A stretch of 64,000 nucleotides of DNA from Natrinema amylolyticum (GTDB lineage Archaea > Halobacteriota > Halobacteria > Halobacteriales > Natrialbaceae), in the NCBI RefSeq assembly GCF_020515625.1, contig NZ_JAIWPJ010000001.1, positions 1,054,001 to 1,118,000 on the forward strand, given 5' to 3'. The notes under the pieces are model-generated. The model was not told the origin of the DNA. It saw nothing but the letters and a program-made list of their open reading frames with translations, and made no database searches. Shown here piece by piece: positions 42,608 to 51,009 of the stretch; the stretch's first letter is position 1, and each line of letters starts with the position of its first letter. The position numbers and the translations under genes were made by a program.

Positions 42608-43404
42608 CCGAGTCGGACCCGGATTACGACGCGCTCCGACGAGACGGCGTGCTTCGAGTCACTCGACCGGACACCGAGTGGCTCTCGACCGGCTGGAACG
42701 GCGGCCGCTCGACGACCGACTGCGCGTACAACGTCTCGGTCCCGGAGGGGTGGGATCGGACGGATCTCGAGACCTACGTCGACGACCGCCTCGAGCGGGC
42801 GGGATTCGAGACGAGCGCCGGGACCGCGGCCGCGGCCGGACCGGTGCTGTTGACCGGCGTCGATATCGCGAACGCTCGCGGCGCTCGCCGCGGCCCGGTG
42901 ACGGCCTACGCGACCGCCGGGATTTCGAACCCCGCCGCGCTACCGATGGAGCCGACCCCCACCGACGAGTCCGATTCCGCCGAGGGCACAGCCGACGACT
43001 CGGGACTCGAGCGGGGACGAGGGACCGTCAACGTTATCGTCGGAACGACGCGGGCGCTCGCACCGGGCGCGCTCGAGAACCTGATCGCGGTCGCGGCGGA
43101 GGCGAAGGCGGCGACGCTGCTCGCTGAGACCGGTTTTCCGGGAACGACGACGGACGCGGTCGTCGTCGGCCACGATCCGTCGGGTTCGACAGCGAATTTC
43201 TCGGGCAGCGGTACCGAGGTCGGCGCGGCGACGCGCGCCTGCGTCCGAGACGCCGTCCGGGCGTCGCTCCGTGCCCGCTACGCTGCCGCCGACGCGGACC
43301 TGCCGGCATCGGTCGACGATGCGACCCACGGCGTTTCGACGGACGGTCGGGCCAACGTTTTTCGCCCGGCGCTCGCGACCGATCGATCACAACCTGACAG
43401 TTAA
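42604..43404 (+). CDS. cbiZ: Adenosylcobinamide amidohydrolase CbiZ
   Basis: 266 residues; the ATG overlaps the cobD stop by 4 bases. STGWNGGRSTTDCAYNVSVP near residue 27 and TTTDAVVVGHDPSG near residue 180 are CbiZ landmarks. The enzyme removes the aminopropanol side chain of salvaged cobinamide, giving cobyric acid that CbiB can reuse. It marks the cluster as a salvage as well as synthesis unit. An acidic linker (about 117-140) is an insertion relative to the bacterial enzymes. Confidence 0.92.
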   Translation: MTESDPDYDALRRDGVLRVTRPDTEWLSTGWNGGRSTTDCAYNVSVPEGWDRTDLETYVDDRLERAGFETSAGTAAAAGPVLLTGVDIANARGARRGPVTAYATAGISNPAALPMEPTPTDESDSAEGTADDSGLERGRGTVNVIVGTTRALAPGALENLIAVAAEAKAATLLAETGFPGTTTDAVVVGHDPSGSTANFSGSGTEVGAATRACVRDAVRASLRARYAAADADLPASVDDATHGVSTDGRANVFRPALATDRSQPDS

Positions 43405-43430
43405 CCCGTCGCGAGCCTAATCGCCGGCCG

Positions 43431-43874
43431 ATGGTCGAGGACGACGATCCGTCAGCCGAAGCCAACGATGCGTCAGCGATTCGGTCGATCGCGCTGTCGC
43501 CGGAGGACGCCGTCGACGCCTACGTCTACAGTCGAGAGAACCCGGGCGACGCCGTTCTCCGGGTGACGCCGCCGTTCCACGGGCGAATGCGGGCCCGAAT
43601 CCACGTCTACCGCGTCGACGACACCGAACTGACCGGCGCGGTGCACCTCTCCCCCGAAGCCGTCATCGCGGACGACGTCGTCGAAGCGTACCCCGACCTC
43701 GAGTCGGCGGTGGCGGACGCGGACGACGACCCAAGCGAGGCCGATCGGATCCGCGAGGACCACACCGAGGCCGTCGCGGAGTGGCGAGCGCGCGCTCGCG
43801 AGTCGATCGTCGATTCGGTCGCCCTCGAGACCGACGACGGACCCCGCCGCGTCGACCTCAAGACGCTCGGGTAG
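43431..43874 (+). CDS. Conserved haloarchaeal protein DUF7108-like
   Basis: 147 residues, no signal or transmembrane segment. The core is ALSPEDAVDAYVYSRENPGD, RVTPPFHGRMRARIHVYRVD and ALHVHLSPEAV-like text (GAVHLSPEAVIADDVVEAYP). A helix with EDHTEAVAEWRARARESIVD follows, ending in DLKTLG. The family name is tentative. It starts 26 bases after cbiZ and may be co-transcribed, without a known role in cobalamin metabolism. Confidence 0.72.
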   Translation: MVEDDDPSAEANDASAIRSIALSPEDAVDAYVYSRENPGDAVLRVTPPFHGRMRARIHVYRVDDTELTGAVHLSPEAVIADDVVEAYPDLESAVADADDDPSEADRIREDHTEAVAEWRARARESIVDSVALETDDGPRRVDLKTLG

Positions 43875-44007
43875 CGAGATCGCGATCGCGGCGGTCGGCT
43901 CAGACCCGTGCGATCCTCGTCCGCTCGGCGGACCGGGTCGCTGTCCCGTACTTTCACTTTCACTCCGGACGGATCGGTTTGACGTACTATCAGCCTAACT
44001 GAGATGT

Positions 44008-44244
44008 ATGCCACTGACCGTCGAGAAGAGCGACGAACGGACCGATCGCGACGCGCGACGTCACGGACGCGAGTCTCGATCGCCCGCGAGCGACGACGGG
44101 GAGACACGGCGACAGCGCCGACGGATCGACGTCAGCGACCTGCACGCCGCCGGGATCGGCGAGTTCGTCCGATCGAACGTCGAGACCGACGCCGTCTCGC
44201 TCGAGCACCGCGGCGGCCGAACCTACCTGCTGCTCGAGGAGTGA
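44008..44244 (+). CDS. Small haloarchaeal protein, 78 residues, unknown function
   Basis: The N-terminal half is highly charged with many Arg and Asp (ERTDRDARRHGRESRSP). The C-terminal half is a small alpha-beta unit: RRRIDVSDLHAAGIGEFVRS, then SLEHRGGRTYLLLEE. The conserved end suggests a real gene family in haloarchaea with no assigned function. A TATA-like GACGTACTATCAG (about 43980-43992) lies close upstream. Confidence 0.65.
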   Translation: MPLTVEKSDERTDRDARRHGRESRSPASDDGETRRQRRRIDVSDLHAAGIGEFVRSNVETDAVSLEHRGGRTYLLLEE

Positions 44245-44313
44245 GAGGCCGATCGGTCGGGTTCGGGACCGGTCCCCCGTATCGTTTTGCGCCGGTCCGT
44301 GGGAGGGGAGCGC

Positions 44314-45333
44314 ATGTCGACCGCTCGAGGTGACGAAGCGGACCGCTCGCCCGACACCGCGACGCGACGCCGGCTACTCGCGGTCGCGGGAACGACCGGA
44401 CTCGCCGGACTGACTCCGGGACCGAGTCTGGCCCGAAACGGCGATGGGGCCCCTCGAGTCGCGCAGCCCGACGCCGACCGAGACGACTCTGTCTCCGAGC
44501 GACCGTTGTTCGACGCCCACACGCATCTGATCCCTCACGAAACGCTCGATAGGGACTCGCTGTCCGCCGACGGACTGGTCGCCTGGATGGACGACCACGG
44601 GGTCGACCGCGCCGTCGTCCACGCGCTCGAGTCACCGGAGAGCTATCCCGTGCAAGCGCCGAGCTGGTGGGTCCTCGAACAGGTCGCCGCGTACCCCGAT
44701 CGGCTGGTCCCGTTCTGTTCGATCGATCCCCGGACGCTGGTCTACGGGGACGACGCCGTCAGGGAGCTGCTTGAAGGGTACGTCGAACGCGGCGCGCGCG
44801 GGTTCGGCGAACTCAAGCCCGGCCTGCCGATCGACGACCGGCGACTCGAGACGATCTACGAGTACTGCGCCGAGTACGGGCTGCCGATCCTCTGCCATCT
44901 GGACGAGAAGGCGCTGCTGGACGATGTCGGACTACCGGGGTTCGAAGACGTCCTGGCGTCCTATCCGGGCGTCGATTTCATCGCCCACGCGCACTTCTGG
45001 TGGGCACACATCTCCGCGGACGTGACGGCCGCCGACCGGGGCCGCTATCCCGAGGGCGCGGTCGAGCCCGGGGGCCGCGTCCCCGAACTACTCGCAACGT
45101 ACGACAACGTTTACGGCGACCTCTCGGCCGGCTCGGGCTGGAACGCGCTGACTCGAGACCCGGCATACGCTCGAGCGTTCCTCGCGGCCCACCACGAGCG
45201 ACTCGTCTGGGGATCCGACTACCTCGCTCCCGGACAGGAGATCCCGCAGCTCACCGTGTTCGACCGATTCGATCTCCCGGACGAAGCGTGGGCGAACATC
45301 CGCTCGCGGAACCTCGAGAGTGTCCTTCGGTAA
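44314..45333 (+). CDS. Secreted amidohydrolase-2 family metal-dependent hydrolase
   Basis: 339 residues. The N-terminus has a Tat-like RRRLLAVAGTTGLAG segment, implying export. The TIM-barrel metal ligands are visible as DAHTHLIP (H-x-H), ILCHLDEKALL (His) and AHAHFWWAHI (His), and LVWGSDYLAPG supplies the Asp. The family hydrolyses or decarboxylates small carboxylic substrates. No substrate can be inferred. It is followed by convergent PRC-barrel genes. Confidence 0.87.
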   Translation: MSTARGDEADRSPDTATRRRLLAVAGTTGLAGLTPGPSLARNGDGAPRVAQPDADRDDSVSERPLFDAHTHLIPHETLDRDSLSADGLVAWMDDHGVDRAVVHALESPESYPVQAPSWWVLEQVAAYPDRLVPFCSIDPRTLVYGDDAVRELLEGYVERGARGFGELKPGLPIDDRRLETIYEYCAEYGLPILCHLDEKALLDDVGLPGFEDVLASYPGVDFIAHAHFWWAHISADVTAADRGRYPEGAVEPGGRVPELLATYDNVYGDLSAGSGWNALTRDPAYARAFLAAHHERLVWGSDYLAPGQEIPQLTVFDRFDLPDEAWANIRSRNLESVLR

Positions 45334-45402
45334 CGGGGCCCGGCGACTCACTTCGGCAACGCGAACGCGTTTCGGCACCTCGAAAAACGGTATCTGGGGC
45401 GT

Positions 45403-45642
45403 TCAGAGCTGCTGAATCCGAATCTCGTCGTCGGTGATCGATTCGACGCGATCCGCGTCGAGCGGGTAGGTCTCCGCGTCCTCGTCGCCCCAGCCGAGCT
45501 TCGATTTGATTGTATCGGTGATGCCGGGGCTGAGATCGATGTGGGCGGTCCCCTGGCTAACGTTTTGTACGATTCCGATCTCCTCGCCGTTCGCGTTGAC
45601 GACTCGTTTCCCCTCGTCGTCGTCCGTGAAATTCGCGCACAT
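45403..45642 (-). CDS. PRC-barrel domain protein (tandem copy 1)
   Basis: 79 residues from ATG 45642. MCANFTDDDEGKRVVNANGE begins a PRC-barrel, continuing with IGIVQNVSQGTAHIDLSPGI and ending in DDEIRIQQL. PRC barrels occur in photosynthetic reaction centre H subunits and RNA-processing proteins, but in archaea stand-alone ones have no firm function. It shares order and motifs with the copy at 45760-46008, so the two arose by duplication. The upstream gap between the copies is 117 bases. Confidence 0.85.
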   Translation of the reverse strand: MCANFTDDDEGKRVVNANGEEIGIVQNVSQGTAHIDLSPGITDTIKSKLGWGDEDAETYPLDADRVESITDDEIRIQQL

Positions 45643-45759
45643 ACGGTTTCCGTTCCGTGCAGTAGTCGGGTATAGACTGCCCCTGCATCTGCCCCGAGGC
45701 CGTGATCGCACGGCGTCCACGGGGATCATCGCCGTCCGACGTACCGTCGTTGGAGTCGC

Positions 45760-46008
45760 TCAGAACCGCTGTAATCGGATCTCGTCGGCGGTGATCTCGT
45801 TGATATACTCCTCGTCGAGTCGGTAGTTCTCCATCCCGTCGGCGACGTCTCGGTCCCGACGGAGACGCGACTTGATCGAGTCGGTCATCTCCGGGCCGGG
45901 TTCGACGTACGCGACGCCCGCGTCGACATCCTGAACGACGCCGATCTCCTTCCCGTTCGTGTTGACGACTCGCTTCCCTTCGTCGTCGACCGTCAGGTTG
46001 GCGCACAT
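45760..46008 (-). CDS. PRC-barrel domain protein (tandem copy 2)
   Basis: 82 residues from ATG 46008. MCANLTVDDEGKRVVNTNGK is nearly identical to the start of copy 1, then IGVVQDVDAGVAYVEPGPEM and a variable linker, ending in TADEIRLQRF. The two differ most in the middle (RLRRDRDVADGMENY versus KLGWGDEDAETY). It diverges from the FAH hydrolase gene with a 174-base gap. Confidence 0.85.
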   Translation of the reverse strand: MCANLTVDDEGKRVVNTNGKEIGVVQDVDAGVAYVEPGPEMTDSIKSRLRRDRDVADGMENYRLDEEYINEITADEIRLQRF

Positions 46009-46182
46009 GGACGGGCGTTGGCCGAGCGGCGGGGTATACGTTGGACCGACATGTGCGTGGGTGCAGGGACCGTGCTCAGTTTGGGGCTGGGGACGTCCGC
46101 CATGCTCGAGGACCCCGTTCCACCGACACCGAGACGACGGCAAACCGGTACCACTAATCTCCCGGAATCGAGACCGCCGATA

Positions 46183-46944
46183 ATGAAACTCGCGCGGATC
46201 GCGACGGACGACGGGCCGGTCACGGGACGGTACGAGGACGGCGTCGTCCACACGGACGACGGCGTCTACGAGATCAGTACGGACGACGACTTCCTGCCGC
46301 CGTGCGAGCCCTCGGCGCTGTACTGCGTCGGGCGCAACTTCGCGGCGACGCTCGACCAGATGGAGTACGAGCGACCCGACGAACCCGACTTCTTCATCAA
46401 GCCGCCGGCGTCGCTCGTCGGCCAAGGGGACCCGATTCCCTACCCCGAATTCAGCGACGAGGTAACCTACGCCGGCGAACTCGCAGCCGTCATCGACGAG
46501 CCCTGCCGGAACCTCTCCGAAGACGAAGTACCCGACGTCGTCCGCGGCTACACGATTCTGAACGACATGGACGCGCTCGATCAGGGCGGTCGAACGGCCC
46601 GCAAGGCGTTCGACGCCTCCGGCCCGCTCGGTCCGTGGATCGAGACCGCCGTCGACCCGACGGAGATCGACATGCACACCGACGTCGCGGGCGAGCGCCG
46701 CCAAGAGGCCAACACCGAACTGATGCTCTTCGACCCGTACGAGGTCATTTCGTACCTCTCCCGCCACTTCACCTTCCGCCCCGGCGACGTGATCTCCTTC
46801 GGCAGCCCCGCCAACCCCGGCCTCGTCGAACCCGGCGACACCGTTGAGATCACCTACGAGGGCGTCGGCACGCTCCGAAACACGGTCGTCGACTCGAGCG
46901 AACGGGAGAAGCTGTCGCTCGAGTCGGAACCGTCTCGCACATAG
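46183..46944 (+). CDS. Fumarylacetoacetate hydrolase family protein
   Basis: 253 residues, ATG 46183. The FAH fold shows YCVGRNFAATLDQM, DFFIKPPASLVG, the metal Glu in EVTYAGELAAVIDEP, and GYTILNDMDALDQ with the Asp ligand. VAGERRQEANTELMLFDPYE and FGSPANPGLVEPGDTVEI follow at the C-terminus. Such enzymes cleave C-C bonds in aromatic or keto-acid degradation or decarboxylate oxaloacetate. The substrate is not set by context. The upstream open frame (46018-46182) is not similar to the family. Confidence 0.9.
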   Translation: MKLARIATDDGPVTGRYEDGVVHTDDGVYEISTDDDFLPPCEPSALYCVGRNFAATLDQMEYERPDEPDFFIKPPASLVGQGDPIPYPEFSDEVTYAGELAAVIDEPCRNLSEDEVPDVVRGYTILNDMDALDQGGRTARKAFDASGPLGPWIETAVDPTEIDMHTDVAGERRQEANTELMLFDPYEVISYLSRHFTFRPGDVISFGSPANPGLVEPGDTVEITYEGVGTLRNTVVDSSEREKLSLESEPSRT

Positions 46945-47070
46945 ACGTGAGTTCGGACACGTCACAGCACGCCGACCGATCCACCCGCGGGTGGGACTGA
47001 AAGGGGCGACATCGCTCGATAACGGACGGCGATGCGAGCGCTGACCGACGGGAAGAGCGCAGCGAGCCGC

Positions 47071-47088
47071 CCGAATCGAGCGATTCGG
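47071..47088. repeat. Perfect 8-bp inverted repeat between FAH gene and YkgJ gene
   Basis: CCGAATCG (47071-47078) and CGATTCGG (47081-47088) are exact reverse complements with a 2-base loop. The site lies 126 bases after the FAH stop and 86 bases before the YkgJ start. No T-run follows, so it is either an RNA hairpin or a protein-binding palindrome. Confidence 0.35.
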
Positions 47089-47174
47089 GGCTTTCGGGGT
47101 AGCGTCGTCGTCGTTGTGACTCCCGCAAGAGACGGGTAGAAAGGCACTTGGGTCCGACCCGCCTCTCCACGGTC

Positions 47175-47687
47175 GTGAGCGCTGACGCTACGCGACGCGT
47201 CGAGGTGTACCCCGACCGCGAGGTCGTCGTCGAGTTCGACCCCGACCTCACCTTCGAGTGCGTCGACGACTGCACGTGGTGCTGTCACCACGGCGTGCTC
47301 CTCTACGACAGAGACCTCCTCGAGTTGGCCCAACGGGCGAATCTCTCCGAGACGACGACGGAGTTCCGCGGCGAGAAGTTCGTCACGCGCGAGGGGAAAG
47401 ACCGTGAGGACCACGTCGCCGAGGACGGCTCGGCCTGTGCGTTCCTCCGGGAGGACGGCCTCTGTTCGCTGCACCTAGAGGAGGACTGGAAACCGACGCG
47501 GTGTTCGGTCTTTCCGCTCGGCGTCTGGCTCGAGGACGGCGACCTCCACGTCGACATTCGGGACTCGGCCCACGAGCACTGTGAGGGGCTGAACGTCAGC
47601 GAACGAAGCGTTATCGACAACCTCGAGGCCTTTCTGCCGGAACTCCTCTGGGAGCTCGAGAACCCGGATTCGGACCGCGAACTCTAG
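47175..47687 (+). CDS. YkgJ family cysteine cluster protein (CxxxCxxCC zinc/iron)
   Basis: 170 residues from GTG 47175 (TTG 47148 would add 9). The cysteine cluster CVDDCTWCCHHG, then CAFLREDGLCSLH and RCSVFPLGVW match the YkgJ/UPF0153 family, thought to bind a metal cluster. The function is unknown. The rest is acidic. It lies upstream of aIF1A on the same strand, with 138 bases between them. Confidence 0.85.
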   Translation: MSADATRRVEVYPDREVVVEFDPDLTFECVDDCTWCCHHGVLLYDRDLLELAQRANLSETTTEFRGEKFVTREGKDREDHVAEDGSACAFLREDGLCSLHLEEDWKPTRCSVFPLGVWLEDGDLHVDIRDSAHEHCEGLNVSERSVIDNLEAFLPELLWELENPDSDREL

Positions 47688-47795
47688 GTCCTGTCCGGTA
47701 GCGTTCGATGAATAGACGATGAACAGTCATTCGAGATAATTGACTGATATATAGACGGACAATACTGTGGGGTGAGATACCACGTCTCTCCAAGC

Positions 47796-47803
47796 GTTTA
47801 AAC
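47796..47803 (+). promoter_or_regulatory. aIF1A promoter
   Basis: The palindromic GTTTAAAC is centred about 26 bases before the GTG start of aIF1A, the expected TATA position for a leaderless message. Confidence 0.55.
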
Positions 47804-47825
47804 GTCTGCCGCACATAGTTAAAGT

Positions 47826-48110
47826 GTGACAGAAGACTCCGGGCGACGGAACCTCCGTATGCCCAACAGCGATGAAGTATTCGCCGTCGTAACCGAACAC
47901 CTCGGTGGCAATCACGTCCGCCTCCGCTGTGAGGACGGCGAGGAGCGACTCGGCCGCATCCCGGGTCGCATGAAATACCGTACCTGGATCGAGCAAGACG
48001 ACATCGTCGTCGCCGAGCCGTGGGACTGGCAAGACGAGAAGGCCACCATCGAGTGGCGCTACACCGGCCAGGACGCAGATCAACTGCGTCGCGAAGGCCA
48101 CATCGATTGA
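47826..48110 (+). CDS. Translation initiation factor aIF1A
   Basis: 94 residues with GTG start, normal length. The S1/OB fold is clear: [40 protein letters not shown] and [16 protein letters not shown]. It binds the A site of the small ribosomal subunit during initiation. N-terminal RR residues (SGRRNLRMP) match the family. It stands alone. Confidence 0.96.
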   Translation: MTEDSGRRNLRMPNSDEVFAVVTEHLGGNHVRLRCEDGEERLGRIPGRMKYRTWIEQDDIVVAEPWDWQDEKATIEWRYTGQDADQLRREGHID

Positions 48111-48260
48111 TCCCCGGTATCGGGTCCGGTAACTACTAGATTTCTCTCTCGATAGATCGCCCGTAGCGGCCGCGCTGGCGCTCGTCTTCGTCTGCTTGAT
48201 GAAACCCGAACGATACGAGCGGTGATCCCGACCGACGAGACCGGAAATAAACGACGCGTG

Positions 48261-48434
48261 CTAACAGAAGTACACCCAGTAGGAATGGTCCTCTGAGCAC
48301 GTAACTGTCGTATACTCGCCGAACGCCGCGACCGATTTCCGCACTTTCACGTCCACCTCCTCACCGGGGAGCGAGACGCTCGCGCGCTCTCCACAGTGGG
48401 GACAGCTGACCTCCCGCGTTGCGACGGTTTGCAT
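48261..48434 (-). CDS. Zinc-ribbon microprotein, 57 residues
   Basis: ATG 48434 to TAG 48263-48261 encodes MQTVATREVSCPHCGERASV, then DVKVRKSVAAFGEYTTV and CSEDHSYWVYFC. Cys11 and Cys14 (CPHC) with Cys46 and perhaps Cys57 or His50 form a metal site. The codon bias is normal and a TATA-like AGTTTATGC on the coding strand lies about 35 bases upstream. Too short for default gene finders. Conserved haloarchaeal small proteins of this type are known, but no function is. Confidence 0.72.
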   Translation of the reverse strand: MQTVATREVSCPHCGERASVSLPGEEVDVKVRKSVAAFGEYTTVTCSEDHSYWVYFC

Positions 48435-48547
48435 TTCGATACACCGTGTTACTGTACGTCACGGACGAGCATAAACTGCACACCCCGTTCGGAGAGTGAG
48501 CCGACCATCACGGGTCGAGTCGCGGCCGGTGAGTTCGCGGGAGGCGG

Positions 48548-49246
48548 CTACCGCGTCGCTCGCTTCCACTCGCGCAGGCCGACGATCTCCTCGTCCACGA
48601 CCGTCGACTCCGCCTCGGTCGCCGCCCAAACGAACATCGGCGCGACGGCGTCCGGATCGCGGCCGTTCCCGCCCGAGAGCGCCGTCGCGACGACGCCGGG
48701 GTCCAGACACCCCACCACGTACTCGGTGTCGGCGGCGAAGCCCCGCGCTACCGCCTCCGCGGTCGCCTTCGAAATCGCGTAGGAGCCGTACCCCGATGTT
48801 CCGTCTCGAGCGACCGAGCCCGTCGGCACGAGCACTCGCGCATCGTCGTTCAGGTGCGGGAGCGACTCCCGGATCGTCGCGTACACGCCGCGACCGTTCG
48901 TCCGCCAGTGATCGTCGAACGCGGAATACGATTCGTCGTCGGTCGGCGTCGCCCCCGCCTCGCCGTGATAGACGCCCGCCGCGGGAACGACGATATCGAT
49001 GCCGGCCGCCTCGCCCGTCCGCGAGGCGGTCTCGGCCAGCCGCTCGACATCGTACTCGTCGCGAACGTCGGTCCTGAGCCCCGCCGCGGTGGTACCCGCA
49101 TCCTCGAGCGCGTCGACGGTGTCCTCGACCTCGTCGGCGTCTCGAGCGCCGACGACGACGGTCGCTCCGTCGGCAGCGAACGCCTCGGCGACGGCGCGTC
49201 CGATGCCGCGCGTTCCACCGGTCACGATGGCCGTCTGGTCGTCCAT
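48548..49246 (-). CDS. Short-chain dehydrogenase/reductase
   Basis: 232 residues from ATG 49246. The NAD(P)-binding motif is TGGTRGIGRAVAEAFAA, the catalytic Ser is in VLVPTGSVARDG, and Tyr and Lys are in YGSYAISKATAEAV (Y-x3-K). It reduces or oxidises an unknown alcohol or ketone. It diverges from the crtD cluster with about 160 bases between starts. The frame continues upstream but without conservation. Confidence 0.9.
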   Translation of the reverse strand: MDDQTAIVTGGTRGIGRAVAEAFAADGATVVVGARDADEVEDTVDALEDAGTTAAGLRTDVRDEYDVERLAETASRTGEAAGIDIVVPAAGVYHGEAGATPTDDESYSAFDDHWRTNGRGVYATIRESLPHLNDDARVLVPTGSVARDGTSGYGSYAISKATAEAVARGFAADTEYVVGCLDPGVVATALSGGNGRDPDAVAPMFVWAATEAESTVVDEEIVGLREWKRATR

Positions 49247-49377
49247 ACGATCATTACGGGATCGACCCACAGGAACCCACCGGGCGGGGTCGACGGTCGC
49301 GACCGACGCGAACCCGGCGCGGTCGTCCCGGCGTCGCACCGTCGATAGATCGGATTCCCTACCTATGTATGATACAC

Positions 49378-49384
49378 GTTTAAC
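49378..49384 (+). promoter_or_regulatory. crtD promoter TATA-like box
   Basis: GTTTAAC is centred about 29 bases before ATG 49410, consistent with a leaderless transcript for the crtD-lyeJ-cruF operon. Confidence 0.45.
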
Positions 49385-49409
49385 AGCGGTCCGATACTCA
49401 CGGTCGACT

Positions 49410-50900
49410 ATGCAATCGCTGGCCGGTGAGTCAGTCGTCGTGATCGGAAGCGGGATCGGCGGGCTCTCGACGGCCTGTTACCTCGCCGACGCAGGTGCGG
49501 ACGTGCGCGTCATCGAGAAGAACGAACAGCTCGGCGGGCGAGCGAGCCGGCTCGAGAAGGACGGCTTCAAATTCGACATGGGACCGTCGTGGTACCTGAT
49601 GCCCGACGTCTTCGAGCGGTTTTTCGCCGATTTCGGCCGGACGCCGAGCGAGTACTACGACCTCGAGCATCTCGATCCCCATTATCGGATCTTCTTCAAA
49701 GACGGCGATCGGGTGGACGTCACGCCCGACTTAGAGCGGACGAAAGACGTCTTCGAGGAGTACGAGTCGGGCGCGGGCGAGGCCCTGGAGCGCTACCTCG
49801 AGAAGTCGAGGGAGAACTACGAGGTCGGCATGGAGCACTTCGTCTACGAGGACCGGGAGCGCCTGCGGGACTACCTGGATCTCGACGTGGCGCGACAGGC
49901 GCGAGGCCTCTCGCTTCTGGGGTCGATGCAGGGCCACGTCGAGAGCTACTTCGACCATCCGAAGCTCCAGCAGATCATGCAGTACACGCTGGTCTTTCTC
50001 GGTGGCTCTCCGACCAACACGCCGGCGCTCTACAACCTGATGAGTCACGTCGATTTCAACCTCGGCGTCTGGTATCCCGACGGCGGGATCGGCGCGGTCA
50101 TCGACGGCATCGCCGAACTGGGCGCGGAACTCGGCGTCGAGTACGATCTCGAGCGGCCAGCGACGGAGATCAAGGGCCGCACGGGCGGGTTCGAGGTCGA
50201 AACGCCGAGCGGACCCGTTCAGTCGGATCTGGTCGTGAGTAACGCGGATTACGCTCACACCGAGCAGGAACTGCTCACCCCCGAACGGCGCGGCCACGAC
50301 GCGGACTACTGGGAGAAGCGGACCTACGCGCCCTCCGCGTTCCTGCTCTATCTCGGCGTCGAGGGCGATGTCGACGAACTCGCTCACCACACGCTCGTGC
50401 TCCCGACGGACTGGCAGGATCACTTCGACCAGATCTTCGAGGATCCCCAGTGGCCCGACGATCCGGCGTACTATCTCTGCGTTCCCTCGGAGACCGACGA
50501 CGACGTCGCCCCCGAGGGCCACAGCGCCCTGTTCGTCCTCGTCCCGATCGCGCCCGGCCTCGAGGACACCCCCGAAATCCGCGACGGGTACCGGGACCTG
50601 ATCCTCGCCGACATCGCCGAGAACGCGGGCACGGACCTCCGGGACCGGATCGTCCTCGAGGAGCGGTTCTCCGTCGCGGACTTCGCGAGCCGGTACAACA
50701 GCTACGGTGGGACGGCGCTGGGACTGGCTCACACCCTCCGCCAGACCTCGCTCTTCCGGCCGCCGCATCGATCGAAAGAAGTCGACGGACTCTACTTCGT
50801 GGGCGGCGATACCACGCCCGGAATCGGCGTCCCGATGTGTCTCATCAGCGGCGATCTGACCGCGGAGAAAGTGCTCGAGGATCACGGTCTCGAGGGCTGA
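49410..50900 (+). CDS. crtD: Carotenoid 3,4-desaturase CrtD (phytoene desaturase family)
   Basis: 496 residues. The FAD motif VVVIGSGIGGLSTACYLADA is at the N-terminus, and YFVGGDTTPGIGVPMC near the C-terminus binds the flavin ribityl chain, as in CrtI/CrtD. I assign CrtD rather than CrtI because lyeJ and cruF follow directly, the order known for bacterioruberin synthesis in Haloarcula japonica. It should desaturate C45/C50 intermediates. The start ATG 49410 has a TATA-like GTTTAAC at the leaderless distance. Confidence 0.88.
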   Translation: MQSLAGESVVVIGSGIGGLSTACYLADAGADVRVIEKNEQLGGRASRLEKDGFKFDMGPSWYLMPDVFERFFADFGRTPSEYYDLEHLDPHYRIFFKDGDRVDVTPDLERTKDVFEEYESGAGEALERYLEKSRENYEVGMEHFVYEDRERLRDYLDLDVARQARGLSLLGSMQGHVESYFDHPKLQQIMQYTLVFLGGSPTNTPALYNLMSHVDFNLGVWYPDGGIGAVIDGIAELGAELGVEYDLERPATEIKGRTGGFEVETPSGPVQSDLVVSNADYAHTEQELLTPERRGHDADYWEKRTYAPSAFLLYLGVEGDVDELAHHTLVLPTDWQDHFDQIFEDPQWPDDPAYYLCVPSETDDDVAPEGHSALFVLVPIAPGLEDTPEIRDGYRDLILADIAENAGTDLRDRIVLEERFSVADFASRYNSYGGTALGLAHTLRQTSLFRPPHRSKEVDGLYFVGGDTTPGIGVPMCLISGDLTAEKVLEDHGLEG

Positions 50901-51009
50901 CCGTGTCGGACCCGCGAGGGAGCGATCGGGCCGATCGACCGAACCGAACGACTCACAGAACCGAACTGCCCGTCCGCGGCGGACGGCTCGCGCGCTCGAG
51001 ACATCACTG

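Noticed and set aside
48999-49409. 137-codon N-terminal extension of crtD
   Set aside because: Composition is Ser/Thr/Arg-rich and antisense to the SDR gene. The FAD motif starts just after ATG 49410, the normal CrtD start.
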